A stretch of 64,000 nt of DNA, taken from assembly GCF_047795645.1 (NCBI RefSeq), contig NZ_CP181045.1:1240001-1304000 (forward strand), read 5' to 3'. The notes under the pieces are model-generated. The model did not search any database, was not told the DNA's origin, and saw nothing but the letters and a program-made list of their open reading frames with translations. A program made the position numbers and the translations under genes. The DNA is from Salipaludibacillus sp047795645 (lineage in GTDB: Bacteria; Bacillota; Bacilli; Bacillales; Salisediminibacteriaceae). Of this stretch, positions 54,585 to 63,606 are shown one piece after another. Within the stretch, counting starts at the first letter, position 1. Each line of letters begins with the position of its first letter.

Positions 54585-56321
54585 TTACGTTTCTTCGAAT
54601 AGCTTTTCTCCACGATTAAGCCGCCATGCAATCGTACCGATATGAGGAAGTTCCCTGGATGTCGGAGCATGTGCAGCGAGATAACGAGTCATCGCAATAA
54701 TCAGCGTTTCTTTCGCACGCTCTGCAAAAACACCCGATTCCTTATCCCATCTATCATATTCAACACAAGCTGCTTCAAACATTTGATAAGAATGAAATTT
54801 TGCATCCTCTCTCAACAGGGCAAGACCTAACGTATTAAATAATTTTTGTTTATCCCCACCATGATGTAAATACTCAACGACCCATTTGGCAGATTGGTTT
54901 ACTTGTTGCTGCTTATTTAATAACTCAAGAAGCTCATCACAATCGAGTGATCGTTTCTCCTCAGTTGGAGTTGGACGTTTCGTTGCCGGTATGTTTAAAA
55001 AACGATCTAAATAGATGCTGACTGCACCATGATAAATTGCACGAACAATTAATCCTTCATTAGATCTCCTTAACGTTTCATGGACGGCATGATTATGTGT
55101 GAACGTGTGTAAAACAGTATTCCAATCACTAAAGTCATTTTGAGTATGGAATGCAAGTATTCTTTCGGCAGCAGCAACTGTGGTAACTTGTGCAATTTTT
55201 ATTGGATTTACACCTTTTTTTAGTAGGAGGGTGATTTCATCAATCATTGCTAACGGATCATCTGCTAAAAGGTTGACCAGCAACTGATTTTCGTTAAATG
55301 ACTTTGCTTTATCACTAAAATCTAACCGAATCGTCTTTAATTGATCAAATGCTTCGTTGAGTGGTGTAACTAAATTAATTGGAGATTGCCACCGATGCTG
55401 TTCTTCACTCCTACTTGCATTCGAAAACAAAGGAGGTAACGAAGATAGGATTTGCTTAGATATATTATCCTTTGTATGCTCTAATGATTCAAATGCTTTA
55501 TTGTGAAAATCAAGTGTATGACCTACATCCATATAAAAATGATCTGAAGCCGCTGTTACCATCATCGCAGAAATGTCAGAAACGTCCATTTGTTTTTCGA
55601 GTGCTGTTAAAACAATTCTCTCTGATCCTTGTGTATCTCTAACTTCAATGCAATTCCGATACCAACCTTTTAAACGTTCGAGATCGCCATCATAGCCTGC
55701 TAATGGACCAATTAAATGGTTGGGAGCTTGACCAGCACAATCCCGAGCGACGTGCGAGAGACCTTGAAATAAAGCTTGGATTCGACCTTGTGATTCAAGT
55801 TTTGGCAATATATTTGCCATGCAAGTCAAGATCGTCAGTCCAGGCCCCCAACCCGATTCGCGATGCTTCGTACCAAATTCGATCCCTATCTCTATAATTT
55901 GTTTTTCTTCAACGTTTGCTTTCAACAAGGCAACGACAGATTTAGCAATTACAAGTCCAATATTTTGTTCAAGCCCTTTTCTTAATTGCAGTTTATATTG
56001 TTCAACCTGATTTTGAACTCCTGGCACATGATTGACCCATACGTTTCCATCTTCTACTTTAACTTCATAAGAGGGGACATCATCTGCCCAGGGATCCAAC
56101 GTTCCACCACTACATACATCAAATCTTGCATGATGCCAATGGCAAGTTAGAATGCCGTCACATAGACTCCCCATGTGAAGAGGGAATCCCATATGAGGAC
56201 ACCGATTATCCAATGCATATATTTCATTTTCGTGTAAAAATACAACAATTCCACCTTTAATCACTTTAGTTTCTGATTCTTTCAACTTACTTAAAGATCC
56301 TGCATCAATCCAATTTTCCAT
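54585..56321 (-). CDS. Rieske [2Fe-2S] protein with long helical histidine-rich domain
   Basis: A 578-residue soluble protein. Residues 1-100 form a Rieske ferredoxin-like domain with cluster ligands C41-x-H43 and C60-x2-H63 (CPHMGFPL, CHWHHARFD). The remaining 470 residues appear all-helical with conserved-looking histidine patches (DHFYMDVGHTLDFHNKAFE, FTHNHAVHETLRR, RAIYHGAVSIYLDRFL) that could hold a second metal or cofactor. There is no ring-hydroxylase domain of the usual type (no 2-His-1-Asp region that I recognise). I infer an oxidoreductase in which the Rieske domain feeds electrons to the helical part; the substrate is unknown. Monocistronic. Confidence 0.75.
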   Translation of the reverse strand: MENWIDAGSLSKLKESETKVIKGGIVVFLHENEIYALDNRCPHMGFPLHMGSLCDGILTCHWHHARFDVCSGGTLDPWADDVPSYEVKVEDGNVWVNHVPGVQNQVEQYKLQLRKGLEQNIGLVIAKSVVALLKANVEEKQIIEIGIEFGTKHRESGWGPGLTILTCMANILPKLESQGRIQALFQGLSHVARDCAGQAPNHLIGPLAGYDGDLERLKGWYRNCIEVRDTQGSERIVLTALEKQMDVSDISAMMVTAASDHFYMDVGHTLDFHNKAFESLEHTKDNISKQILSSLPPLFSNASRSEEQHRWQSPINLVTPLNEAFDQLKTIRLDFSDKAKSFNENQLLVNLLADDPLAMIDEITLLLKKGVNPIKIAQVTTVAAAERILAFHTQNDFSDWNTVLHTFTHNHAVHETLRRSNEGLIVRAIYHGAVSIYLDRFLNIPATKRPTPTEEKRSLDCDELLELLNKQQQVNQSAKWVVEYLHHGGDKQKLFNTLGLALLREDAKFHSYQMFEAACVEYDRWDKESGVFAERAKETLIIAMTRYLAAHAPTSRELPHIGTIAWRLNRGEKLFEET

Positions 56322-56570
56322 TCTTTAACCTCCTCGTTTTAAGCTCCATTGATCAATATAAATTATAATATAACCATACTGGAAATGGATTAATTTGTAA
56401 ATATAACTAGATATAAAATAAAGCAATTATGAAAATACAAAGGCATTTAAATCGATTACGATGAAGGCCAATAGGGGAGAGATTATCAATATTGAGGACG
56501 GGAAGTTATATTTTATTGGAACAAACGACATCCCACTACATCTTGCTGAAGTGGGACCTGAATTGAGTTT

Positions 56571-57137
56571 TCACAGTAAAACAATTAAATGTCTATAAAA
56601 TGTGTGATTTTGATCAAAATTAATATGCTGAAAAGAGGTGGTGGTATTGCTTACAAGAACAATAAAAGTAGCGATAACCCATATGATACCAATCAAATAA
56701 ACTTTACTCATCTTTCCATGAAGGTGTTGGTTTGATAACAGTAAAATAAAGCAACAAACAGCCGTAACAATTAAAAACATACTACTAATGTAAAGGAAAA
56801 TAAACTGTTGATTATTCGGGATCATTTCTACAATCATTGCTGCCATCATCGCAGACATTAACCCACTAAATAATCCTTCGAAACTAGCATGAAAACTGAA
56901 CAATATACCAATAGCAAAGCCAATGAGAGAAGAGATTCCAACACTAACGAGTGTGGAGATGAGTAGTTGCCCCGATAGATAAATACCGACAATATTCCCA
57001 ATCAATAGACCGATAGCCATGCTTATTGCCATGGTGATTACCATGCCTTCCATTATCCCAGTATTTAATTTAAAGTAGGAAAGTAATCGATAAAGAATCA
57101 AAATAGATATTGAGAAAAAGACAATAATTATGAGCAT
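56571..57137 (-). CDS. Hypothetical membrane protein
   Basis: A 188-residue protein with about five membrane helices and a Met/Gly-rich core (MEGMVITMAISMAIGLLIGN, then GLFSGLMSAMMAAMIVEMIP). The ends carry a few histidines (NQHLHGK, FQHINFDQNHTFYRH). The abundance of Met and His may hint at metal handling, but this is only a suggestion. The ribosome site is weak (AGGACG). Not recognised. The 56322-56570 gap downstream holds only a short palindromic patch and no secure gene. Confidence 0.6.
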   Translation of the reverse strand: MLIIIVFFSISILILYRLLSYFKLNTGIMEGMVITMAISMAIGLLIGNIVGIYLSGQLLISTLVSVGISSLIGFAIGILFSFHASFEGLFSGLMSAMMAAMIVEMIPNNQQFIFLYISSMFLIVTAVCCFILLLSNQHLHGKMSKVYLIGIIWVIATFIVLVSNTTTSFQHINFDQNHTFYRHLIVLL

Positions 57138-57323
57138 TTACAACACGTCCTGACTATTTTGTTTCTATAGAGTATGTCCTATTTTAGTCAACTATGATTA
57201 TCTGATATGGATAAACCTTAAAACCTTGCAATTTAAAATAGGAGGTATATAATTGTGTTTGAAAATAACAAAGGTATATTAATGAAATAATAGATTAGTT
57301 TCAGACAAACAGGGGGAATACTA

Positions 57324-58178
57324 GTGGCATTGACACCGAAGGCAATTTTTTTAGACATGGATGGTACAATATTAAATCACCATAATAAAGTAAGTATTCA
57401 TACAAAAGAAATCATAGATGAGTTACGAAACAAGGGAATATTCGTTTTTATAGCTACAGGTAGATCAGTGGATGAAATAGAACCATTTGTACCTAAAGGC
57501 TTCAAAGTCGATGGGTTAATTACTTCAAATGGTATGGCTGGATATGTGGGGGATGAGGCAGTGTTTGAACATTCTCTATCGTTAAATTTGGTACAAACGA
57601 TTATTTATAAAGCGAGAGAACTTAAAGTTTACTATGAGCTCTTTCCATACGGAACAGATCGAGTCACATTGAAACAAGATAAAGATTATGTTGAAAATGA
57701 AATTAGAGATCCGAAACCAGATAGCGTTGGAATAAATGAGTGGCTTTCACGGAAACAAGCGATTAAAGATGAAATTGCGTGGAAAGAGAATATAGAAGGA
57801 ACGACTTTTTCAAAATTTTATTTTTTTGCTAGATCAACAGAACATATCAATAGATGGAAAAATCAACTTGATGAGCTAAAGAAAGAAATAGATTTCACTA
57901 CTTCAACGTCTTCTATCCACAATGTAGAAGTGATGGTTGCTAACGTCAACAAAGCAACAGGTATGAAACAGATGTTAAAACAGTTTGATCTGACTGAAGA
58001 CGACATTCTAGCTATTGGTGATAGCAACAACGATTTGCCGATGTTCGAATTCGCTTCACATAAAGTCGCAATGAAAAATGCACCAGACAACATCAAAGAA
58101 ATCGTCGACGATGTAACAGAATTTACTTGCGATGAAGACGGGGTATATCATTACTTAAATACAAATATTAAAATTTAA
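57324..58178 (+). CDS. HAD-superfamily hydrolase, Cof type (second copy)
   Basis: A 284-residue Cof-type HAD phosphatase starting at GTG after AGGGGG. Motif I is FLDMDGTILNH, motif II is IATGRS, motif IV is AIGDSNNDLPMFE, followed by KVAMKNAPDNIKE. It has a longer cap than the copy at 45993 and differs in sequence, so they are not a recent duplication. The substrate is not predictable. Upstream, at 57255-57290, a strong AGGAGG precedes a GTG frame of only 11 codons. Confidence 0.88.
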   Translation: MALTPKAIFLDMDGTILNHHNKVSIHTKEIIDELRNKGIFVFIATGRSVDEIEPFVPKGFKVDGLITSNGMAGYVGDEAVFEHSLSLNLVQTIIYKARELKVYYELFPYGTDRVTLKQDKDYVENEIRDPKPDSVGINEWLSRKQAIKDEIAWKENIEGTTFSKFYFFARSTEHINRWKNQLDELKKEIDFTTSTSSIHNVEVMVANVNKATGMKQMLKQFDLTEDDILAIGDSNNDLPMFEFASHKVAMKNAPDNIKEIVDDVTEFTCDEDGVYHYLNTNIKI

Positions 58179-58207
58179 AGATCTAATGGTAATACTTCAT
58201 TTATTAC

Positions 58208-58257
58208 CTTACAATAACGACGCAGTTTTTTGTCAAAGATTGCGTCGTTATTGTAAG
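58208..58257. repeat. Large perfect inverted repeat after the HAD gene
   Basis: Two perfect 17-bp arms (58208-58224, 58241-58257) enclose a 16-base loop that itself contains TTTTTT. No U-tract follows the stem on either strand, so a classic terminator is doubtful; it may still stop or protect the HAD mRNA. Confidence 0.7.
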
Positions 58258-58369
58258 TAGTTATAAAAGGGAAGTCCCAGTTCTTTTAATGCAGAAGAGG
58301 ACGATGACGAACAGAAGAACTTCATTGGTCATGTTTGTTCGACTGCACTTTATTACGTAAAATATAAAT

Positions 58370-58398
58370 TTGACGAAGTAAAGTAGTTGTTATATACT
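58370..58398 (+). promoter_or_regulatory. Sigma-A promoter of xerS overlapping an inverted repeat
   Basis: TTGACG (58370-58375) and TATACT (58393-58398) with 17-base spacing. An imperfect inverted repeat, ACTTTATTACGT (58347-58358) and ACGAAGTAAAGT (58373-58384), covers the -35, suggesting binding of a protein, perhaps the recombinase itself. Confidence 0.72.
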
Positions 58399-58422
58399 TT
58401 TTATATAAAGGAGGCGTTCTCA

Positions 58423-59529
58423 ATGGGACAAGAAACTACAAATCGATACTATCAACGTATTGAGGAAAAAGCAAAAGATCTTCCGTGGTATGTTGGTGAA
58501 TACATAGATAAACGAAAACGAAAGTTATCTCCAGCTTCCTTATTGAATTATTGTCATGATTATCTCATTTTCTTTAGCTGGATACTAGCCGAAGGTATCT
58601 TCGAAGGAAAAAGAACAGACATCCCGCTTGAAGTATTACAACGTTTGACGAGACAGCAAGCTGAGGATTTTCTTTCGTTTCTGCAATTTCAACTCAATAA
58701 TTCAGAGTTGACCGTTAATCGAAAATTGTCATCCTTAAAATCTCTGTTTCATTACTTGCAAAATATAGCTGAAACGACAGACTTAGAACCCTATATTTCT
58801 AGAAATGTCATGGCCAAAGTCGAGTTGAACGCAATTAAAGAAGATCAGGAGACACTTGCGAACCGAATGGAAGGTAAAATTCTACGCGGCGAAGAATACG
58901 AAACGTTTAGGCAATTTGTCGCCCATGACTATGGTTTAATAAATAAAGATAACAAGAAACTGCTTAATTTCCACCAAAAAAATCGCGAACGTGACACAGC
59001 GATTGTTTCACTTATTCTTGGATCAGGTATACGTTTGTCGGAAGTAGTCGGTCTAAATGTTGATGATATTGATTTTAGAAAATACACCGTCCGAGTCATT
59101 CGTAAAGGTAACAAAGAACAATATGTCTATTTTAGTGAGCAAGCGATGTTAGATTTAAAAGAATATCTTTCCATTCGAGTGTCTCGTTATTCATTAGAAA
59201 AATCTAATAAGATTCTCTTTATTGCAGCATCTATGGGCCCTAAAGGAACTACTAGACGCCTAACATCCCGTTCTATTGAAAAGCTCGTTGAAAAGTATGC
59301 TACAGCTTTTGGGAAGCCAGCTCTATCTGTGCACAAACTCAGACATTCCTTTGCAACGAGATACCAACTAGAAAATAATGATATCCCCAAATTAAGAAGA
59401 CAACTCGGTCATTCATCGGTTCAAACAACGATGATTTATACACATCTTACCAATAATGAGATGCAAGAAGCAGTAAACAACATGGACCGTACAAAAGATC
59501 CTATTGATGAAACCGACGATCATAAATAA
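58423..59529 (+). CDS. xerS: Tyrosine recombinase XerS
   Basis: A 368-residue site-specific recombinase. The N-terminal SAM-like core-binding domain (about 20-150) is followed by the catalytic domain with the full active set: R in GSGIRLSE, K in IRKGNKEQ, H-x-x-R in HKLRHSFATR, H in LGHSS, and nucleophile Y339 in MIYTHL. It matches the single-recombinase type XerS of streptococci, also seen in Bacillaceae beside XerC/XerD. I chose the ATG at 58423 with AAAGGAGG 8-9 bases upstream. No mobile-element genes surround it, so it is probably a resident chromosomal recombinase. Confidence 0.9.
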   Translation: MGQETTNRYYQRIEEKAKDLPWYVGEYIDKRKRKLSPASLLNYCHDYLIFFSWILAEGIFEGKRTDIPLEVLQRLTRQQAEDFLSFLQFQLNNSELTVNRKLSSLKSLFHYLQNIAETTDLEPYISRNVMAKVELNAIKEDQETLANRMEGKILRGEEYETFRQFVAHDYGLINKDNKKLLNFHQKNRERDTAIVSLILGSGIRLSEVVGLNVDDIDFRKYTVRVIRKGNKEQYVYFSEQAMLDLKEYLSIRVSRYSLEKSNKILFIAASMGPKGTTRRLTSRSIEKLVEKYATAFGKPALSVHKLRHSFATRYQLENNDIPKLRRQLGHSSVQTTMIYTHLTNNEMQEAVNNMDRTKDPIDETDDHK

Positions 59530-59546
59530 TTTTATGATCGTTTTAT
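59517..59546 (+). terminator. Rho-independent terminator of xerS
   Basis: Arms CGATCATAAA and TTTATGATCG with a 4-base loop, followed by TTTTATT; the left arm includes the xerS stop codon. Confidence 0.85.
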
Positions 59547-59642
59547 TGGTTTTGACACTTCACCTGTTCGTAATTCAGCTCTTTTTAAATAATATTCTAG
59601 TTTACATAATATATATTATAGGTACCAATTATAAATTTTTCT

Positions 59643-59688
59643 TATTTTGTCTCTAAAACTAAGTAAACTTTATGTTTTGAGACAAAAT
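59643..59688. terminator. Inverted repeat, probable terminator of the ger operon
   Basis: Arms ATTTTGTCTCTAAAAC and GTTTTGAGACAAAAT (one bulge) between convergent xerS and gerXC. T-rich on the minus-strand side, just after the gerXC stop. Confidence 0.7.
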
Positions 59689-59704
59689 AAAATTTACCCA
59701 TTAA

Positions 59705-60844
59705 TCATCTACCTACTTTTATTTTTTCCATAACACCTTTTTGTCCTGTTTGATCGACCTCTATATTTACAGTAGCATATATTTTAGATTCAATCCATCC
59801 GTCTTCTTCCCAGTTCAACTGATCAAAATATCGATGATCTCGTGCCCAAATACGATGCCCCATCAACCATGGTTCCGTATTAATTAATTTCATTTTGCTG
59901 ATTGTATGCTCAATGTCTTCTTTTACTCGCCGTTCCAACTCTTTTTCAATTTTAGTTATATTTTCTAGGTTTGACTCCAATTTCCGTTCAGGAATATGAA
60001 CAATCTCCCCACTTCCTTCAACGTTCAAGTGAATTTCAACTGGATTTGTCTTTTCGTAGCTAAAGTCCATCGATAAATCTACTCTCAATGATATTATGAT
60101 ATCATTCTCATTGGTACTTATCAGACTATAGTTCATATTATTAAGTTCTTTATTTTTTAATAACTGACTAATCCCTGCTTCTTTACCTTCCAATTTCCCG
60201 ACCATTTTACCATTTTGTAAAACAGCTAAATTTTCAATAAGCAGTTCGTTGTCAAGGTATCCGACTGGAACCGTCGCTGCATTTGAAATCATATTTCGGT
60301 CCTTTCTATATTCAAAAAGCTTTACCTCTTTCGTTCGTGCTAATTTTTGATCAGCCATAAAGAAACGATCTACATATAAGGAAGGCAATGATATAAGTCT
60401 GGAATCCCTTGATATAAAATCGTAGACATTAATATCATTGTCTACGATTAGTAATAAAACTTTATTATCCATCGCTGGACCTCGGTCAAATAAATCGGAA
60501 ATTTTATCAATCCCCCGCTCGGCTAAAGCTTGTCCAATTGCAACCATCTTTAAATGTCCAAAAAATAAAACTGTAGGTGTATTCGCTTCAATATTAGCAA
60601 CAGCTTCCCATGGAGATGGCCCTGTAGCTTGAAGCGTTTCAAATTCTTTTTCAAATCCTGCCTCACCTTCTGCTCCACCTGCAATAATAACAGGAGCCTG
60701 GACCGACACAGAGTAAGTGTTATCGTCTACTATATCAATCCCCATTCCAACAACCATTGTTCGGTGATCAATTTCTTTTGAATCGGCTAAACACCCAGTT
60801 AATATGACAAGAAGTAAACTAAAGAGCGCCTTGCTTTTTCTCAC
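59705..60844 (-). CDS. Spore germination receptor subunit C (GerAC family)
   Basis: A 379-residue lipoprotein of the germinant receptor. The signal peptide ends at the lipobox LTGC (C18), followed by the family start SKEIDHRTMVVGMGID. The three-domain GerAC body contains FFGHLKMVAIGQALAERGI and a C-terminal HRIWARDHRYFDQLNW. It sits on the outer face of the spore inner membrane and helps sense nutrients with the A and B subunits. The start is GTG with GGGGAG upstream, and it overlaps the gerXB gene by 26 bases. Last gene of gerXA-XB-XC. Confidence 0.94.
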   Translation of the reverse strand: MRKSKALFSLLLVILTGCLADSKEIDHRTMVVGMGIDIVDDNTYSVSVQAPVIIAGGAEGEAGFEKEFETLQATGPSPWEAVANIEANTPTVLFFGHLKMVAIGQALAERGIDKISDLFDRGPAMDNKVLLLIVDNDINVYDFISRDSRLISLPSLYVDRFFMADQKLARTKEVKLFEYRKDRNMISNAATVPVGYLDNELLIENLAVLQNGKMVGKLEGKEAGISQLLKNKELNNMNYSLISTNENDIIISLRVDLSMDFSYEKTNPVEIHLNVEGSGEIVHIPERKLESNLENITKIEKELERRVKEDIEHTISKMKLINTEPWLMGHRIWARDHRYFDQLNWEEDGWIESKIYATVNIEVDQTGQKGVMEKIKVGR

Positions 60845-61952
60845 GATTCTGACTCCCCTTCCATTTTTTATTACGAAACATTAAAAATAGAAAAAGGCAT
60901 ATCGGGACAATAAGCGACCAAATTAGCAAATTGATATTATACACCTGCATATTAATCTGGACAAAACTTGGTGCAATAAGCGCGCTAACAAATACAATGA
61001 TAATAATCAATGTAGGATTGATCATTCCATCTAATTTAAATGGCGGAATTAATTTATTTAACAAATATGATGAAAACCACATATGGATAAGTAAAATTTT
61101 ATAAAAAGATAATATCCATATTGATAAAAACACGACATCAATCCTTTCGAATAATCCACCTCTAGGAGCAACTGATTGAATTAACGATGTAATTGGTGAA
61201 AGTAAAGTCATTGTTTGTTCAAAGCCAAATACTCCTAATGCAACAAAACTAATGATAAAGTAAGTAAACATAACAAATAACAACCCAAAAGCTGAACTCT
61301 TAAATAAAGGAACACTTTTGTTTACATAAGGTAGAAACCCTAATAATGCAACGATTCCAGCATACCGACTCATATCTGACAACATACTTTTTAAAAATGT
61401 GAAAAAATCTACACTAAATACAGGAGGAATATAAATAAACTGAAATTCATCCATAAAAACAAATCCTGTAATCAGCATTACTAGAAATATTTCGAGAATG
61501 ATCAACATGACAAGAAATCGTGTAATGCTGTAAATACCGTATATAATCGATAAGAAAATGACGGTTAACATTGCAGTAATTATAAACCATTCATTTGTAT
61601 GAGGTAACAAAAATGTTTGCACGATGATTAATAGACTTTTTAACCCTACTACATTATGGTATAACGAACTAATAAATAGGTATGAAACAATAACTACATA
61701 TACCCATCGAAAACTAACTTGCTTAAAACTTTCAAATATGTCTTGATTATTATACATTTTGAACACCTTTATTAGCATATACAAAAATAATAGAAATGGA
61801 CCAACTGAAACAATTACTTTAAGCCAAGCGCTTCTAATTTCCTCTGATGCAACGTAAGGTAGAAAAATAATACCAAATGTAACAGTTGAACAATAAGTAA
61901 AAATAAAAAGATCTATAGCATCAAACTTTTGGTTTTCTCTTAACGGTAACAT
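60819..61952 (-). CDS. Spore germination receptor subunit B (GerAB family permease)
   Basis: A 377-residue integral membrane protein with about ten helices, the APC-superfamily-type subunit that binds the germinant. Typical features are the cytosolic start LPLRENQKFDAIDLF, the loop FIYIPPVF, and the basic tail. The ribosome site is weak, so its translation may be coupled to gerXA, whose stop is 24 bp upstream. It overlaps gerXC. Confidence 0.93.
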   Translation of the reverse strand: MLPLRENQKFDAIDLFIFTYCSTVTFGIIFLPYVASEEIRSAWLKVIVSVGPFLLFLYMLIKVFKMYNNQDIFESFKQVSFRWVYVVIVSYLFISSLYHNVVGLKSLLIIVQTFLLPHTNEWFIITAMLTVIFLSIIYGIYSITRFLVMLIILEIFLVMLITGFVFMDEFQFIYIPPVFSVDFFTFLKSMLSDMSRYAGIVALLGFLPYVNKSVPLFKSSAFGLLFVMFTYFIISFVALGVFGFEQTMTLLSPITSLIQSVAPRGGLFERIDVVFLSIWILSFYKILLIHMWFSSYLLNKLIPPFKLDGMINPTLIIIIVFVSALIAPSFVQINMQVYNINLLIWSLIVPICLFLFLMFRNKKWKGSQNREKKQGAL

Positions 61953-61976
61953 AGTATCAATCCCAACTAATTAACT

Positions 61977-63440
61977 CTATTTTGATGCTGCATCCTTCTT
62001 AAAGAAAATACTAATTAGTTTTGATAAATCAAATGGGGATATTGGATACATATACGATCGCCCAAACTGATCTATTTTACAACTATGAAACAGGAGTAAG
62101 CCAAATATTAGCGAATATCCATACAGACCTAAAACCGAAGCTGACAGTAAGAAGAGATACCGCATTGTCCTCCACGCTGTAACTGTCTCCCACGAAGGCA
62201 ATGTGAATGTCGAAATTGCTGTAAAAGCAATGATAATTACCATTGTATTGCTAACAATTCCAGCTTCAACGGCGGCTGTACCAATTACAAGGCCTCCAAC
62301 GATACCAATTGTTTGACCAACAAAACTGGGTAAACGAATACTTGCTTCCACAAGGATGTCTAAAGCCATCATCATAAACAAAGCTTCAGCTTGCGCTGGT
62401 AATGGAATGTCAGATCGTGATTCGGCTATCGTTAACGCGAGGGTTGTTGGAAGTAACTCAGGGTGAAAAGCAACGAGCGATACATAAATAGCTGGTAAAA
62501 TTGCCCCAAATAACACTGAAAAAAAACGTAGCAGCCTCGTGAACAAAAAGCTCCATTTCACAAAGAATGTTTCATCTTCATAAGAAGTAATCGAGTCCAT
62601 GAAATACGTTGGTGTGATAAGACAGAAAGTTGAATTATCTACAAGGATAGCCATTTTACCGTTGAATAACTCGTAACAAACATTATCTAATCGTTCAGTT
62701 CTTGAGTGTTGAGGAAAAAGAGCAAACGGGTACTGACTCAAATGATTGGATAAATCACCTAATGAAAAAAGGTGCTTCTTATTGTACGTTTTCAACTTTT
62801 CAGACATAAATTCTATCTCACCTTCCTCCATGTATTGTTCCATGTAGAGAAAGGCAACTTTCGTTTGCGTTTGAGTACCTAGACAAAACTCTTTGGTTTT
62901 CAACCGAGGATCTTTTATCATTTTCCTAACCAATGATACATTCGTTTCAATATTTTCAATTAAACCAATTTTTGTTCCATAGACTTGTTGTTCTGTACTA
63001 GGATCAGTTAAACTTCTCCTTGTAACATCTTCCATCTGAAGAATAAGTGGAATTGAGTTATCAACGTGAAGTAACACATTCCCAGAATGAAGCTCTTTTA
63101 TCAATTGAGTCCACTCCGTTGCTTTTTCTATACCTGAAACATGGAGATGTTGTTTCAAGTCAGTCATTTGATAATAATCGTTTTCCTGCAATGGCTGAAG
63201 TACATTATGGTGAAAAAGAATTTCGTTGATCATTCCTTGAAAATAATAAATCTGAACAGGACCTTGCTTCGTTTCTATCGTTATATGTGAAAAGTCATAA
63301 GATTCATTGAATATTTTATCGAGCTTTTCGGTAACTTCTTCTGCATATGTTGGAAGGGGTTCTTTGTTATTTATAAAATTTGCTAAGTATGTTTCGAATG
63401 ATTCGTCACTTACTGTTTGTTTAATATTTTTTAATGACAA
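61977..63440 (-). CDS. Spore germination receptor subunit A (GerAA family)
   Basis: A 487-residue protein with a soluble N-terminal half (to about 290) and about five membrane helices after it. Family hallmarks are VLLHVDNSIPLILQMEDVTRRSLTDPSTEQ-type residues around position 150, YGTKIGLIENIETNVSLVRK, GKMAILVDNSTFCLITPTYF, and the membrane segment ESRSDIPLPAQAEALFMM. I chose the TTG at 63440 because AAGGAGGGAG lies 7 bases before it. First gene of the germination operon, with a SigG-like promoter upstream. The germinant cannot be read from the sequence. Confidence 0.94.
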   Translation of the reverse strand: MSLKNIKQTVSDESFETYLANFINNKEPLPTYAEEVTEKLDKIFNESYDFSHITIETKQGPVQIYYFQGMINEILFHHNVLQPLQENDYYQMTDLKQHLHVSGIEKATEWTQLIKELHSGNVLLHVDNSIPLILQMEDVTRRSLTDPSTEQQVYGTKIGLIENIETNVSLVRKMIKDPRLKTKEFCLGTQTQTKVAFLYMEQYMEEGEIEFMSEKLKTYNKKHLFSLGDLSNHLSQYPFALFPQHSRTERLDNVCYELFNGKMAILVDNSTFCLITPTYFMDSITSYEDETFFVKWSFLFTRLLRFFSVLFGAILPAIYVSLVAFHPELLPTTLALTIAESRSDIPLPAQAEALFMMMALDILVEASIRLPSFVGQTIGIVGGLVIGTAAVEAGIVSNTMVIIIAFTAISTFTLPSWETVTAWRTMRYLFLLSASVLGLYGYSLIFGLLLFHSCKIDQFGRSYMYPISPFDLSKLISIFFKKDAASK

Positions 63441-63466
63441 GACGCTCCCTCCTTCTACTACAATTA

Positions 63467-63496
63467 TAGTTTGTAGATAAAAGGAAAAAATATGCA
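63467..63496 (-). promoter_or_regulatory. Candidate SigG promoter of gerXABC
   Basis: On the minus strand TGCATA (63491-63496) and CAAACTA (63467-63473), 17 bases apart. SigG promoters in Bacillus have TG(A/C)ATA and CATA(A/C)TA, so the -35 is perfect and the -10 has one mismatch. Forespore expression is expected for germination receptors. Confidence 0.6.
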
Positions 63497-63559
63497 CCTT
63501 CTTTTATACTATATTTTCACTAGTTAACATAATATAATTACAGTTAACTTATTGCACAA

Positions 63560-63598
63560 CAAAGAAAAACCGTCAAAAGAATTACTCTTTTAACGGTT
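63560..63598 (-). terminator. Rho-independent terminator of parC
   Basis: Arms AACCGTCAAAAGA (63568-63580) and TCTTTTAACGGTT (63586-63598), one mismatch, 5-base loop; on the minus strand the stem is followed by TTTTTCTTTG. Confidence 0.85.
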
Positions 63599-63606
63599 AA
63601 AATATT

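Noticed and set aside
56461..56598. Small plus-strand frames in the gap beside the Rieske gene
   Set aside because: Two overlapping short frames are open, neither with similarity to known proteins; the GGGGAGAG before a TTG at 56492 is the only support.
58423..59529. Reading xerS as the integrase of a mobile element
   Set aside because: No att-like direct repeats, phage, transfer or cargo genes surround it, and its sequence is that of resident XerS.
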